Part shown: in pieces, positions 53,915 through 61,789 of the stretch | How positions within the stretch are numbered: position 1 is the stretch's first letter | Layout: the number at the start of each line of letters is the position of its first letter | Assembly (NCBI GenBank): GCA_016212515.1 | Contig: JACRFZ010000035.1 | Location: 1-64,000 of the forward strand | Direction of reading: 5' to 3' | DNA from: Candidatus Melainabacteria bacterium | Lineage (GTDB): Bacteria > Cyanobacteriota > Vampirovibrionia > Obscuribacterales > Obscuribacteraceae | Length of the DNA stretch: 64,000 nt | The notes under the pieces: model-generated | The model's input: only the letters and a program-made list of their open reading frames with translations | Told to the model about the DNA's origin: nothing | Database searches by the model: none | Position numbers and translations under genes: made by a program

Positions 53915-53985
53915 GCAAAAAATAAAGACGCCCTTACTCCGAAATTCAAATCCTTAAGAGGATCATGCTTGGGGTGGGCGTCTTT
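53915..53985 (-). promoter_or_regulatory. Terminator-type hairpin in the tnaA leader (candidate attenuator)
   Basis: Read on the minus strand, a perfect 10-bp stem AAAGACGCCC/GGGCGTCTTT (plus coordinates 53976-53985 and 53924-53933) is followed by ATTTTTT and lies 36 bases before the tnaA ribosome binding region and start. The 42-base loop contains a second hairpin (ATCCT/AGGAT). On the plus strand there is no U-run. No minus-strand gene precedes it for several hundred bases, so it fits a conditional terminator in the tnaA 5' leader. Many tna operons are controlled by transcription termination in the leader; a TnaC-like peptide with a key Trp codon is not evident here. Confidence 0.6.
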
Positions 53986-54140
53986 GATGCGATAAGAATA
54001 GCAATTTCGAAGTCAGCTTCTATCATCCGGCCGGCTTATTGCCACTAACCCCAGGGTGGATTCAAAAATGATACCGGTGGCACACTTGACTTCCAGCAGG
54101 TGCGATCAACTCCGCGCTCTGCTCACGTAAACTTCTGTAG

Positions 54141-54631
54141 AATCAAAATGGATGTTTATCTTCGCAAGTTAGTCTTGACGGAAACTACTGTTCGCACTGG
54201 GACACTTCCGGGCGAAAACCCTACCAGCGCTATACCGAAGCAGGCGGCACCCATGAAAGCGGTGAGAATCTTGCCATATGCTTCGGTATGACCGAGACAC
54301 CGGGACCAAATCTATTTACCACCGATGAGATTGAAACATTGCATGCTCTCTTTATGAATGAAAAGCCGCCGGAAGATGGACATCGCGTTCAGATTTTGCG
54401 ACCCGCGCACAACAAAGTGGGCGTGGGATTGAGCCGCGCCAGAGATGCCTTCGGCAAGAACTTGGAAAACTCATTACGTCCTGGACTAAAGACAAACGAC
54501 AGAGATTTAGAACCACGCTGAATCCGGACAATAGATGGAAGTCGGGACTTTACTATGTAATAATCACAGCCCAGCGCAAGAATGCACAAATACCAATTGT
54601 AGTATCAACCAGAACCATGCTGCTTGACTGA
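54141..54631 (+). pseudogene. Degraded CAP (SCP/PR-1) domain gene
   Basis: In the frame open from 54141 the translation reads QVSLDGNYCSHWDTSGRKPY, QRYTEAGGTHESGENLA and, further on, PPEDGHRVQILRPAHNKVGV. These match the CAP-domain landmarks HxxxHxDxxG, R-x-x-AGG..GEN and GHRxNIL...VGVG, with the first helix and any signal peptide missing (a TAG lies at 54138). Near 54450 coding character moves to another frame, which continues QELGKLITSWTKDKRQRF to WKSGLYYVIITAQRKNAQIP and stops at 54631. So this is an N-terminally truncated, frame-shifted relic, unless an error in assembly produced the shift. Confidence 0.65.
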
Positions 54632-54686
54632 TACGTGCACAAACCAAACAATCCAGCCTTAGTCCTTTCCCGTATCCAACCTAAAA

Positions 54687-55250
54687 ATGCTTACCGACAA
54701 AATTCCCCGAGCCAAATCGGGCAAAGAAGAATACTGGCGAAGCGACAAGCTTGTTACCATGCCGTTGCCGCCCGCCCGCACCTTGAGACTGGAAGCGGAA
54801 CGCTTGGAGCAAGCTCTACTTGCCGACGACAGGAAGCTGGTGGAGAGCGTCTGCAATAGTTTTTCCGCCCTGGTGGCAGACAGTTTTGCAGTGCCGGCGC
54901 CACCGGTGAAAGTGCTCGGTGTGCGCCCCCTCAAGGTCTACGAGAAATTCGGAGACTATGATTTCGAGACTACCCTGATAAGGCTCTGGATGCGCACGGC
55001 AAGGCTAAAGAAGGTCACAGCCTATGGAACCTTCCTCAGCACTCTTTGCCACGAACTCTGCCATCATCTGGATGTAGTTCATTTGGAGCTACCTCACACT
55101 TATCACACACGCGGCTTCTATGAACGGGCGGCATTGCTCTACCACCATGCGCGCAACACCCCGGTGCGAAAAATTGTCTGGACCGAGCTCGACGACGGTA
55201 CTTTCGAGGTGAACTGGGCCGAGACCATGAAGCAAGGCGCTAAGAAGTAA
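54687..55250 (+). CDS. Putative HExxH metalloprotease-like protein
   Basis: 187 residues. A zinc-site motif HELCH lies at 122-126 within STLCHELCHHLDVVHLELPH, with His137 and His140 and Glu146 (RGFYERAALLY) as candidates for the third ligand. The N-terminal 90 residues are helical with a conserved-looking KVLGVRPLKVYEKFGDYDFE stretch. The arrangement resembles SprT-like or M48-like minimal metallopeptidases, but no specific family is recognised. There is no signal peptide. It follows the CAP relic on the same strand after 55 bases. Confidence 0.7.
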   Translation: MLTDKIPRAKSGKEEYWRSDKLVTMPLPPARTLRLEAERLEQALLADDRKLVESVCNSFSALVADSFAVPAPPVKVLGVRPLKVYEKFGDYDFETTLIRLWMRTARLKKVTAYGTFLSTLCHELCHHLDVVHLELPHTYHTRGFYERAALLYHHARNTPVRKIVWTELDDGTFEVNWAETMKQGAKK

Positions 55251-55337
55251 TTCCAGGCAATATCGCGTTATAAATGACCATTCAGCGCGATCGAGCACAA
55301 TTGACCTGTCACGCTGTTTTCTCATTTCGCATAACAC

Positions 55338-55904
55338 TCAAGGCAACTCGATTTTCATTGGTTCTTCATTGTCGTAGCTGGGTAGATATCGGCTCTGGTC
55401 AAACTGGAGAATCGCATTAAGAAGGTCAGAAAACGCTGGCTTTGGCTCTTTCACTTCCAGCATCGCCATACGATCGAATCCGAATGAACACTGCCCTCCA
55501 GACCAGAGTAGAACGTTCTCAGGATTTTTGTAAGAAACGACGACCTCTTCGACGTGAACAGAACCGTCAGTATCCTTCAACGACACAAGATACTTAAAGG
55601 CACCTTCACGGCACTCGCCTTTGTATTCAATTGCTATTGGCTGACCACTTTCAGTCAGACTACCGTTCTTCGCCCCCCCAGCCACTCTTGCTTTATCAAA
55701 TCTGCAGATGCAGTTAACAATGCAGCGAGTTGCCATATCGCCATCTGTCAACTCGCTAAACTCCTGGCCTATTTCACCCACGCCGTTTGACTCATTTCTA
55801 AACATAAAGAACTCAAACTCTCGGTCCCCTTCAAGACTGCTAAACATAAAGGAGTAAGTATCAGAAGATCCAGCTTTCAATCGAAGTGGATGTAGTTTTC
55901 TCAT
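55338..55904 (-). CDS. Candidate immunity protein, copy 2 of a tandem pair
   Basis: 188 residues when started at ATG 55904, the position that aligns with its paralogue (the longer frame to 55931 runs into that gene's end). The C-terminal two thirds is nearly identical to the upstream copy: PIAIEYKGECREGAF, KDPVNVLLW-type NPENVLLWSGGQCSFGFDRM and AMLEVKEPKP are shared, as is the end EEPMKIEL. The N-terminal third diverges more. It is soluble, acidic and beta-rich with no known domain. Its place after a toxin-like gene suggests immunity (inference). Confidence 0.7.
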   Translation of the reverse strand: MRKLHPLRLKAGSSDTYSFMFSSLEGDREFEFFMFRNESNGVGEIGQEFSELTDGDMATRCIVNCICRFDKARVAGGAKNGSLTESGQPIAIEYKGECREGAFKYLVSLKDTDGSVHVEEVVVSYKNPENVLLWSGGQCSFGFDRMAMLEVKEPKPAFSDLLNAILQFDQSRYLPSYDNEEPMKIELP

Positions 55905-55917
55905 TATGCACACCTGC

Positions 55918-56484
55918 TCACGATAGCTCAATCTTCATCGGCTCTTCGTCTTCGAAACTTGGTAGGTACCTTGACTCATCAAAATTGAGAACGGCATTTA
56001 AAAGCACATAGAACTCCGGTTTCGGCTCTTTCACTTCCAGCATTGCCATACGGTCGAATCCGAATGAGCACTGTCCTCCAGACCAGAGTAGTACGTTTAC
56101 AGGATCTTTGTACGAAACCACGACTTCTTCCTGATGAATTGACTCGACGGCATCTTTAAGAGTGACAAGATACCTAAATGCGCCTTCCCTGCACTCGCCT
56201 TTGTACTCAATTGCTATCGGTTCGCACTTTTCAGTAAGAGAACCGAACTTCACGCCACCTTTCAATCTAGCTTCGTCCAGGAATCCGATCACGCAGCTGA
56301 TGCACCGGGTGGCCATGTCGCTATCAGTCAGCTCATCGTATTCGTAGCTAATATCAGTTATGTACTGATAGCCACTGTATTTAACAGAAAATGAGAACTC
56401 TTTATCACCGTCAGCGCTACGAAAAAGAAACAAATATTGATGCTCACTTATAGCTCCAATACGTAATGGATGCAGTTTTCTCAT
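55918..56484 (-). CDS. Candidate immunity protein, copy 1 of a tandem pair
   Basis: 188 residues, starting MRKLHPLRIGAISEHQYLF, 15 bases after the stop of the papain-fold gene. It is closely similar in protein and DNA to the downstream copy, indicating recent duplication. Shared segments are DELTDSDMATRCIS against SELTDGDMATRCIV, IEYKGECREGAFRYLV, and SGGQCSFGFDRMAMLEVKEP. No signal peptide or membrane helix is present. The divergence between copies is concentrated in the first 75 residues, as seen when immunity paralogues adapt to different toxin variants. Family unknown. Confidence 0.7.
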   Translation of the reverse strand: MRKLHPLRIGAISEHQYLFLFRSADGDKEFSFSVKYSGYQYITDISYEYDELTDSDMATRCISCVIGFLDEARLKGGVKFGSLTEKCEPIAIEYKGECREGAFRYLVTLKDAVESIHQEEVVVSYKDPVNVLLWSGGQCSFGFDRMAMLEVKEPKPEFYVLLNAVLNFDESRYLPSFEDEEPMKIELS

Positions 56485-56499
56485 GTCAAACCCATAGCC

Positions 56500-56859
56500 T
56501 TATTGTTTACAAACCCAATGACCCGACCAGTACTGAAAGAACTCCTCTTGCCGCATTTCATACCTAGTACCTCTACCCGGATCTCTAATAATGACATTAC
56601 CGGAAGCACTCAATCCATCCACAAATACGGCATGCCCACTTTGTTTGAATAACTTCAACTCCGCAATCCAGCAGGAATGCTCTTGGACGAAAACGAGCAA
56701 CTGCGGCGGCAAAACTGAACCCTTAATCCATCCCTCTCCCAATAGCGCTGGCAAATCAGCAAGAGAGGCCTTTCGCTCCCGATTACGCATCTCCTCCGGC
56801 AGGCGTTCTTGATACTTCCGCCATAACTCGTGCTGACTGACCTTACCCTCCAGGGCCAT
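56500..56859 (-). CDS. Papain/C39-fold toxin-like domain fragment lacking its cysteine
   Basis: 119 residues. The C-terminal half has the C39/papain-like toxin pattern: SGHAVFVDGLSASGNVIIRD with His76 and Asp93 at the catalytic positions, followed by PGRGTRYEMRQEEFFQYWSG. The N-terminus reads GKVSQHELWRKYQERL, which normally follows the cysteine helix (CGxAC...M...G..VS), but that helix is absent. Upstream of the ATG the same frame encodes Cys-Val-Gly-Glu and then meets TGA. The start lies 1 base after the stop of the 401-residue gene (TGAGATG), so translation is coupled. It is either inactive, completed by a frameshift at the ATGATGATG run 56870-56878, or reliant on another chain. Confidence 0.65.
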   Translation of the reverse strand: MALEGKVSQHELWRKYQERLPEEMRNRERKASLADLPALLGEGWIKGSVLPPQLLVFVQEHSCWIAELKLFKQSGHAVFVDGLSASGNVIIRDPGRGTRYEMRQEEFFQYWSGHWVCKQ

Positions 56860-56860
56860 C

Positions 56861-58066
56861 TCACCTACGCATCATCATAAAGAGTTGCTCAAGCGGATTT
56901 GCACGCTCGCCGCGTACTTCATGTAGCGAGCCAGAGGCAAAAGCAAAAGAAGCCTTTGGTCCGGCAAGCGTATCCGCCAGCGCTTGAATAGCCTCGCCAG
57001 GCATGTGCCATAGCCTATTCAGCACCTCCTCAGACAAAAAGGCTTCATCAATGAGCGCCCCTGTGCCTACGGCGGCAACGCTTCCTACAAGCAGCGGATG
57101 CATACGCTCGAGGGCTGCCCCCAGAAGCGTGCCGAAATAGAAGTTGACAGCCCCCTGGATTCCCAGTTCGGCTTTATCTTTCTCCCACCTTTTCTCAACC
57201 TCTTGGAAGGCACCAAATACAGGGGCTATGCCAAATATCAAGAACCTGTTGCCCAGATCCCGTGATTCTTCCCGCCCAAGCTGCTGCATTACCTCCGGGC
57301 CCCAGATATACAGCGCCAGTGCGGAGCCCACATCATCATCGGCAATCTGCAGTTTATCTATGGCAGCGGGGTCATATCCCAGATCTAGTGACGCTTTTAC
57401 AAGCTGGTCCCGGCCGCTTCTAACGGCAGAAAGTCGCTTTTCCATTTCCTGAGGGGAAAGGTGGTTCTCGCTGAGAAACTGGAGTGCGCCTTCCCCAGGA
57501 CGCCCCGAAGAACTATCTACTCCTGAATAGAGGAGATTGGTCTTGCGCCCATATGTAAGATCAGCTTGTTTTTGCAATTCATTGAGAGCATTATCACGCG
57601 CCTCACCGGCAAGCCAGTCGGCAGCCTGCATCTGCTTCAAGAAGGCTGCGGCGAAGCCGTCACCTTTGCAGGCTTTGGCAGCCAGTTCATCTCTGCTGAT
57701 AGAACCGGGCTTGTTTTCGCTAATACCTGCGGCAGATGTTGAATTGTTTTCAACAGAAAAGGGCGAAACCGCTCCAGACCTACTTTCGACTCCTTCGCAA
57801 GAAGGTGCGGAATTGAGGCGGGAGATACGCCGACCGTCCTCCATCTCGATTTCAATGCTATAGGCCTGGTCGCCGCCGGCACTACCGGAGTGCCTGTTGG
57901 TGCGCGCCGCTTCTGCCGCGTCGAAAACTTTGCCAGGCGCATTGACGGCATCAAGAACATCTTTCGGAACGACATCGCCCCGAGTAGACTTCCACAACTC
58001 ACTTTCCCGAATGCCCAGACTTACGGCTTCAGACTCTTCCGATTCGGGATTCTGGTTGTTTGTCAT
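56861..58066 (-). CDS. Carrier-like protein of the putative toxin locus
   Basis: 401 residues with no signal peptide. The first 120 residues are polar and Ser/Glu-rich, the middle is helical (AKACKGDGFAAAFLKQMQAA, and QKQADLTYGRKTNLLYSGVD), and residues about 260-345 contain two moderately hydrophobic segments (GNRFLIFGIAPVFGAFQEV, PLLVGSVAAVGTGALIDEAF). It ends in EQLFMMMRR directly before the papain-fold gene. I recognise no family. By position it may be the N-terminal part of a polymorphic toxin whose C-terminal domain is now a separate reading frame (inference). Confidence 0.6.
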   Translation of the reverse strand: MTNNQNPESEESEAVSLGIRESELWKSTRGDVVPKDVLDAVNAPGKVFDAAEAARTNRHSGSAGGDQAYSIEIEMEDGRRISRLNSAPSCEGVESRSGAVSPFSVENNSTSAAGISENKPGSISRDELAAKACKGDGFAAAFLKQMQAADWLAGEARDNALNELQKQADLTYGRKTNLLYSGVDSSSGRPGEGALQFLSENHLSPQEMEKRLSAVRSGRDQLVKASLDLGYDPAAIDKLQIADDDVGSALALYIWGPEVMQQLGREESRDLGNRFLIFGIAPVFGAFQEVEKRWEKDKAELGIQGAVNFYFGTLLGAALERMHPLLVGSVAAVGTGALIDEAFLSEEVLNRLWHMPGEAIQALADTLAGPKASFAFASGSLHEVRGERANPLEQLFMMMRR

Positions 58067-58150
58067 GAAAGCGCATCCAGAAGCTACCGAGAAGACCTCG
58101 GAAATTCTAATTTTACACCATCAACCTCAGAAGGCAGACAGCCGCGACCT

Positions 58151-59845
58151 TCAGTGCGCCTTCCTTCTAGAACTCTCTAAAACGGACAATTCCGTAATTG
58201 CCACTGCATACTCGTCGAGCGCACTATCGCCCTCGGTTTGCACACGTTTGAGATATGATCGACCTTCATCAGTCTTTCCAGAGTAGACCAGATTCAATCC
58301 GACTAAGGTACCTGCAAATGTAAGATCGCGTTTGCTCTTACAAGCGGCCACGAGGTCTTGACCCGAGCGTTTGCCACGCAAGAATTCGATTTCTCTAGAC
58401 TTCATGCAAGCAACCTTTTTTGAATCAAGAGCAGTCATAAATGCGCTGGCACGCGCAGGCTGGTTCATTTTACGATAAGCAAGAATGGTCCAAACTGCGG
58501 CAGGCAACACATTTCTTCCTTTGCCGGCGGTTGCTTCTATGTAGCGCTCAAAATCGGCGCAGCTTTGACTTGTCTTCTGCGCCATAAAACAAGTCAAACC
58601 ACGATCAAAATAAAGATCGTAGTTACTGGGATTTGCCTTGATCATTTTTTCATACAAAGCCAGCACCGGCGCGAAGTCTTGAGAGCGCTGCCCAGCAGCA
58701 AGTTTGAACGTCGCTCGTTTTCCTCCTGCGGCAGAAAGGTCATCGAGAGCTTGCTCGTAATAGCCTTGCCTGGCAGCTAGCTGCGCATGGGTAATGTAGC
58801 TTTCGGAATCCTGCCGAATGGCATTTGCACGTTCCAGATCGGCCATGCTCTTTTCAGACTGGCCAAGACTTTCATAACAGAGCCCTCTCACCCTGTAGGC
58901 CTCCGAAAGCTTGGAAGAACATTCAAGAGCCTGATTACAGAATCTAATTGCTTCCTCGTAACGTTTCAGTTTGTAGCTGCAGGTGCCCATCACAACATAG
59001 GCCTCACCGCACCGCCGATCGACAGCCAGAGCCCTTTTACTGTCGGCGATGGCTTCCGTAACTTTTCCCATCTCAAGAAAGACAAAAGCCCTTCCCATTA
59101 TGAAAAATGGCACTTTTCCCTGGCTCAGTGCAATAGCTCGGTTACTATCCAACAGTGCCTGTTCATGGCGCTTTAACGCCCGATTGACGCAAGATCGTTC
59201 CTGGTAAGCTGCCGCCAACTCCGGTTTCTGTTTAAGCAACAGATCAAGCTGTGACAGAGCTTCCTTATCCTGATCACAGACATAAAGCGTGTGCGCCAGG
59301 TTAAGACGCAGTGTCGTGTCTTGAGGGCTCAAACTAAGAGCCTTGCGCAGATCGGCCAGAGCCAAGTCATTGCGCTGGAGCGCCAGGTAAGCCAGACCTC
59401 GATTACTCCAGGCCGAATGGTTCTTCGGATCGTGTTTGATGGCCAGGGTTGCATTTTTGATGGCCGATTCATGATCACCCTGACTGTAATCCAACTTGCT
59501 CTTCCAGGCATAGCAATCAGGGAGGAAAGCCTTCAAGGCCAGGCACTTATCAAAGTCGGACCGGGCTCTGTTAAAATGCTTGAATTCAGCCAGGATGATG
59601 CCACGAAGATAGTATGCATGGTAGTCTGCGGGGTTTGCTCTCAAAAGCTCATTCAAGAGAACAAGGGCTTCCTGATTGCGGCCGGCATTTCGCAGGCTTA
59701 CTAATTGGCGATGCTCGGCAGTTTCATTGGCCCAATCCTTCGCCAAAACAGCAGGGACAGCCAGCACTGACAGAAGAGTGACTGCGCCGAAGGGCAAAAA
59801 CACACCATGAATGATCGATCGCAATAACTTCAAACTCCTAACCAT
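58151..59845 (-). CDS. Exported TPR-repeat protein
   Basis: 564 residues. A signal or anchor segment is present (FGAVTLLSVLAVPAVLA). The rest is a long TPR solenoid of about twelve units; clear ones are AYYLRGIILAEFKHFNRARS, AWSNRGLAYLALQRNDLALA, AYVVMGTCSYKLKRYEEAIR and AYRVRGLCYESLGQSEKSMA. No enzymatic domain is seen. It is probably a periplasmic or membrane-attached scaffold. It lies upstream of the toxin-like operon on the same strand with an 84-base gap, so linkage to that operon is uncertain. Confidence 0.85.
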   Translation of the reverse strand: MVRSLKLLRSIIHGVFLPFGAVTLLSVLAVPAVLAKDWANETAEHRQLVSLRNAGRNQEALVLLNELLRANPADYHAYYLRGIILAEFKHFNRARSDFDKCLALKAFLPDCYAWKSKLDYSQGDHESAIKNATLAIKHDPKNHSAWSNRGLAYLALQRNDLALADLRKALSLSPQDTTLRLNLAHTLYVCDQDKEALSQLDLLLKQKPELAAAYQERSCVNRALKRHEQALLDSNRAIALSQGKVPFFIMGRAFVFLEMGKVTEAIADSKRALAVDRRCGEAYVVMGTCSYKLKRYEEAIRFCNQALECSSKLSEAYRVRGLCYESLGQSEKSMADLERANAIRQDSESYITHAQLAARQGYYEQALDDLSAAGGKRATFKLAAGQRSQDFAPVLALYEKMIKANPSNYDLYFDRGLTCFMAQKTSQSCADFERYIEATAGKGRNVLPAAVWTILAYRKMNQPARASAFMTALDSKKVACMKSREIEFLRGKRSGQDLVAACKSKRDLTFAGTLVGLNLVYSGKTDEGRSYLKRVQTEGDSALDEYAVAITELSVLESSRRKAH

Positions 59846-60053
59846 TACTGAATGTCACCGACAGTTCTAGAGTTTAGAGGCAAATCTTCTTAAGCTGCTC
59901 CCCATTACGAACCATGTCCGGACAAACATTAAGACATGCTTATCTGGACCGGGTGGTCTACTTTTAACTGCTTAAATGAGAGTGTACTAACAATTTTCCT
60001 GTCCGCCTTTTACTAGCTGTCCCGGTGCAATCCAGGTCAGCCTCACTCATAGC

Positions 60054-61067
60054 GTGGCCACAATGGGGGTCAAGACCAATATGCGACAAAATCAAAAACA
60101 ACGAAACCGAAAAGAGCCCCTCAAGCTCATGGATCGCTTCGAAGAGGAAATGCTTCTAGCTGAAGCCAGCGAGACTCTTGAGCCCGACGGCACCTATAGC
60201 ACAACCTATGTCAACACCTCTGCAAGCACGGCTGAGGGGCAAGACACACTCAGTGAATACCTCAAGAGCTTGAGCCGCTATCCCTTGCTTAAAGCCGAGG
60301 AAGAAAGAGATCTGGCCAGGCAAATTCGCCAGGGCTCGCAGCTCGCCAAGAAACGCATGGTGCAATCCAATCTGCGCCTGGTGGTCAATATCGCCAAGCG
60401 ATACGCCAATCGTGGTCTACCCCTCACCGACCTTATACAAGAAGGCAACCTGGGTCTCATCAAGGCCACTGAGAAATTCGATCCGGAGAAAGGTTTCCGC
60501 TTTTCCACCTATGCTACCTGGTGGGTGCGCCAGGCTATTCAAAGGGCCATTCAGGATAAAGGACAGATGATTCGTGTGCCGGTGCACATGAGCGAGACGG
60601 CTGCCAGAGTAGCCCGGGTAACAAAGGAATATTTACTGCTGGAAGGCAGAAGACCAAGCAGTGATGAACTTTCACAGACCCTCGACCTGCCTAAGGAAAA
60701 ACTGACCAGGGTGATGGGGGCTCTGCAGATTCCCCTATCTCTTGATGCCACCACGGGCGAAGACGAGTACGAACTCTCTTCCAACTTGACCGACGATTCT
60801 CAACCAGGTCCGGAAGAGAGAGCGGAAGTATCGCTCTGCCAGATGGACGTAAGTAATCTGCTCAATCGTCTTGCTCCCAGAGAAAAGGAAGTGCTGAAAT
60901 TGCGCTTCGGACTAAGTACCGGTCTGGCTATGACAGCCCAGCAAGCAGGTTCGGTCATGGGCATTTCGGAAGAGCGCGTGCGCCAACTGGAGCATCGAGC
61001 CATGAAAAAGCTGCGCCATCTGGAGTCGACTGGCAGTTTGAACGGACTGAAAGAGTACTTGAACTAA
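60054..61067 (+). CDS. RNA polymerase sigma factor, sigma-70 family (group 2/RpoD-like)
   Basis: 337 residues from GTG 60054; ATG 60063 or ATG 60081 (with GGGGGT 11 bases upstream) are equally possible. Region 1.2 is [20 protein letters not shown], region 2 contains [39 protein letters not shown] and [17 protein letters not shown], region 3 is [16 protein letters not shown], and region 4.2 carries [17 protein letters not shown]. Region 1.1 is missing, and the length is that of the cyanobacterial group 2 factors rather than the primary sigma. It would recognise standard -10/-35 promoters, perhaps in stress or stationary phase. Confidence 0.92.
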   Translation: MATMGVKTNMRQNQKQRNRKEPLKLMDRFEEEMLLAEASETLEPDGTYSTTYVNTSASTAEGQDTLSEYLKSLSRYPLLKAEEERDLARQIRQGSQLAKKRMVQSNLRLVVNIAKRYANRGLPLTDLIQEGNLGLIKATEKFDPEKGFRFSTYATWWVRQAIQRAIQDKGQMIRVPVHMSETAARVARVTKEYLLLEGRRPSSDELSQTLDLPKEKLTRVMGALQIPLSLDATTGEDEYELSSNLTDDSQPGPEERAEVSLCQMDVSNLLNRLAPREKEVLKLRFGLSTGLAMTAQQAGSVMGISEERVRQLEHRAMKKLRHLESTGSLNGLKEYLN

Positions 61068-61103
61068 ATTGCCGACGACATCTAGATAGACACCAGGGCA
61101 ATG

Positions 61104-61138
61104 AAAAAGCTGCCCCATCTATGAAGACGGGCAGCTTT
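61104..61138 (-). terminator. Terminator of the cytochrome b operon (possibly bidirectional)
   Basis: A perfect 10-bp stem AAAGCTGCCC/GGGCAGCTTT (plus arms 61106-61115 and 61129-61138). On the minus strand the stem is followed by TTTTTC, 30 bases beyond the stop of the 39-residue gene. It also lies 37 bases after the sigma factor stop and could end that transcript, although the plus side lacks a U-run. Confidence 0.8.
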
Positions 61139-61167
61139 GAGACTCGGCGCGCCGAGAAGGTCGAGAT

Positions 61168-61287
61168 TTAGAATTCGGCGACGAGTCCGAAACAGGCGAT
61201 CAATAGAATGAAAGCGAAGTAGAGTACGAAGAACCACGCCCATCTGTAGATTACATCTACTTCTGTAAGTTTGGTTTTTTCTGCCAT
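61168..61287 (-). CDS. 39-residue single-span membrane protein of the cytochrome b operon
   Basis: A short ORF, ATG at 61287 and TAA at 61168, with AGGA 9 bases upstream of the start. The translation is MAEKTKLTEVDVIYRWAWFF followed by a hydrophobic helix VLYFAFILLIACFGLVAEF. The short polar N-terminus and single helix resemble the small stabilising subunits (Pet or Cco type) found in cytochrome complexes. It is the last gene before the operon terminator and lies 69 bases after the MvhD-like stop. Function inferred from location. Confidence 0.65.
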   Translation of the reverse strand: MAEKTKLTEVDVIYRWAWFFVLYFAFILLIACFGLVAEF

Positions 61288-61356
61288 TTTAAGTATTCCT
61301 CGAGAAACTCAACGATAGTTCAAGCTGCTTAAGCTGAACAAGCCAATTTATCTATT

Positions 61357-61743
61357 CTATTCAAGACCGCGCACATAGCCCACGAACTCTTTCGCTTCAG
61401 ACATGAATCTGTCTTTCTGGGGGCGAGCCAGCCAGAGAGCCAGTACACGTCTTCTATCGACGGTCTTTTTGAGACCGGGAGTGCGTTCACCAAGGAGGCG
61501 CTCTCTGATCATGCGGTTACCTTCGCGGTAGTAGCAGTCACCAAGCTGGCAACCGGTGACAATCACACCGGCGGCGCCGGCCTTGAGAGCCGCTTCAATC
61601 ATCAAAGGCTGGATCATGCCGCTGCAGGGCAGCTTCACAACGTGCAGACCGTCGATGTCTTTCACTTCGCCCTGGGCGCTGCACACAGAATCAAGGTCTG
61701 CGGCTCGCTCACATATGAGGGTGATTACCTTCTTTTCGGACAT
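61357..61743 (-). CDS. MvhD/FrhD-like iron-sulfur electron-transfer protein
   Basis: 128 residues. It matches the small methyl-viologen-reducing hydrogenase delta subunit family: VITLICERAADLDSVC near the N-terminus, VVKLPCSGMIQPLMIEAALK with Cys40, and GVIVTGCQLGDCYYREGN with Cys65 and Cys70. The cysteines hold a [2Fe-2S] cluster. In archaea and many bacteria MvhD passes electrons between a dehydrogenase and HdrA. No HdrA, hydrogenase or formate dehydrogenase gene is in view; it follows the cytochrome b-ferredoxin gene by 46 bases and should be its electron partner. Confidence 0.9.
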   Translation of the reverse strand: MSEKKVITLICERAADLDSVCSAQGEVKDIDGLHVVKLPCSGMIQPLMIEAALKAGAAGVIVTGCQLGDCYYREGNRMIRERLLGERTPGLKKTVDRRRVLALWLARPQKDRFMSEAKEFVGYVRGLE

Positions 61744-61789
61744 AACATTAACCTTCAGGTGTTTACCGTAAATTGAACAGAACTACTTA

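Noticed and set aside
54687..55250. HExxH protein as a toxin of the neighbouring toxin-like locus
   Set aside because: It is on the opposite strand, tail to tail with the immunity-like genes, and has no carrier domain.
61143..61156. 14-base perfect palindrome CTCGGCGCGCCGAG
   Set aside because: A GC-rich short palindrome just outside the operon stop; with the terminator next to it, it needs no separate explanation.
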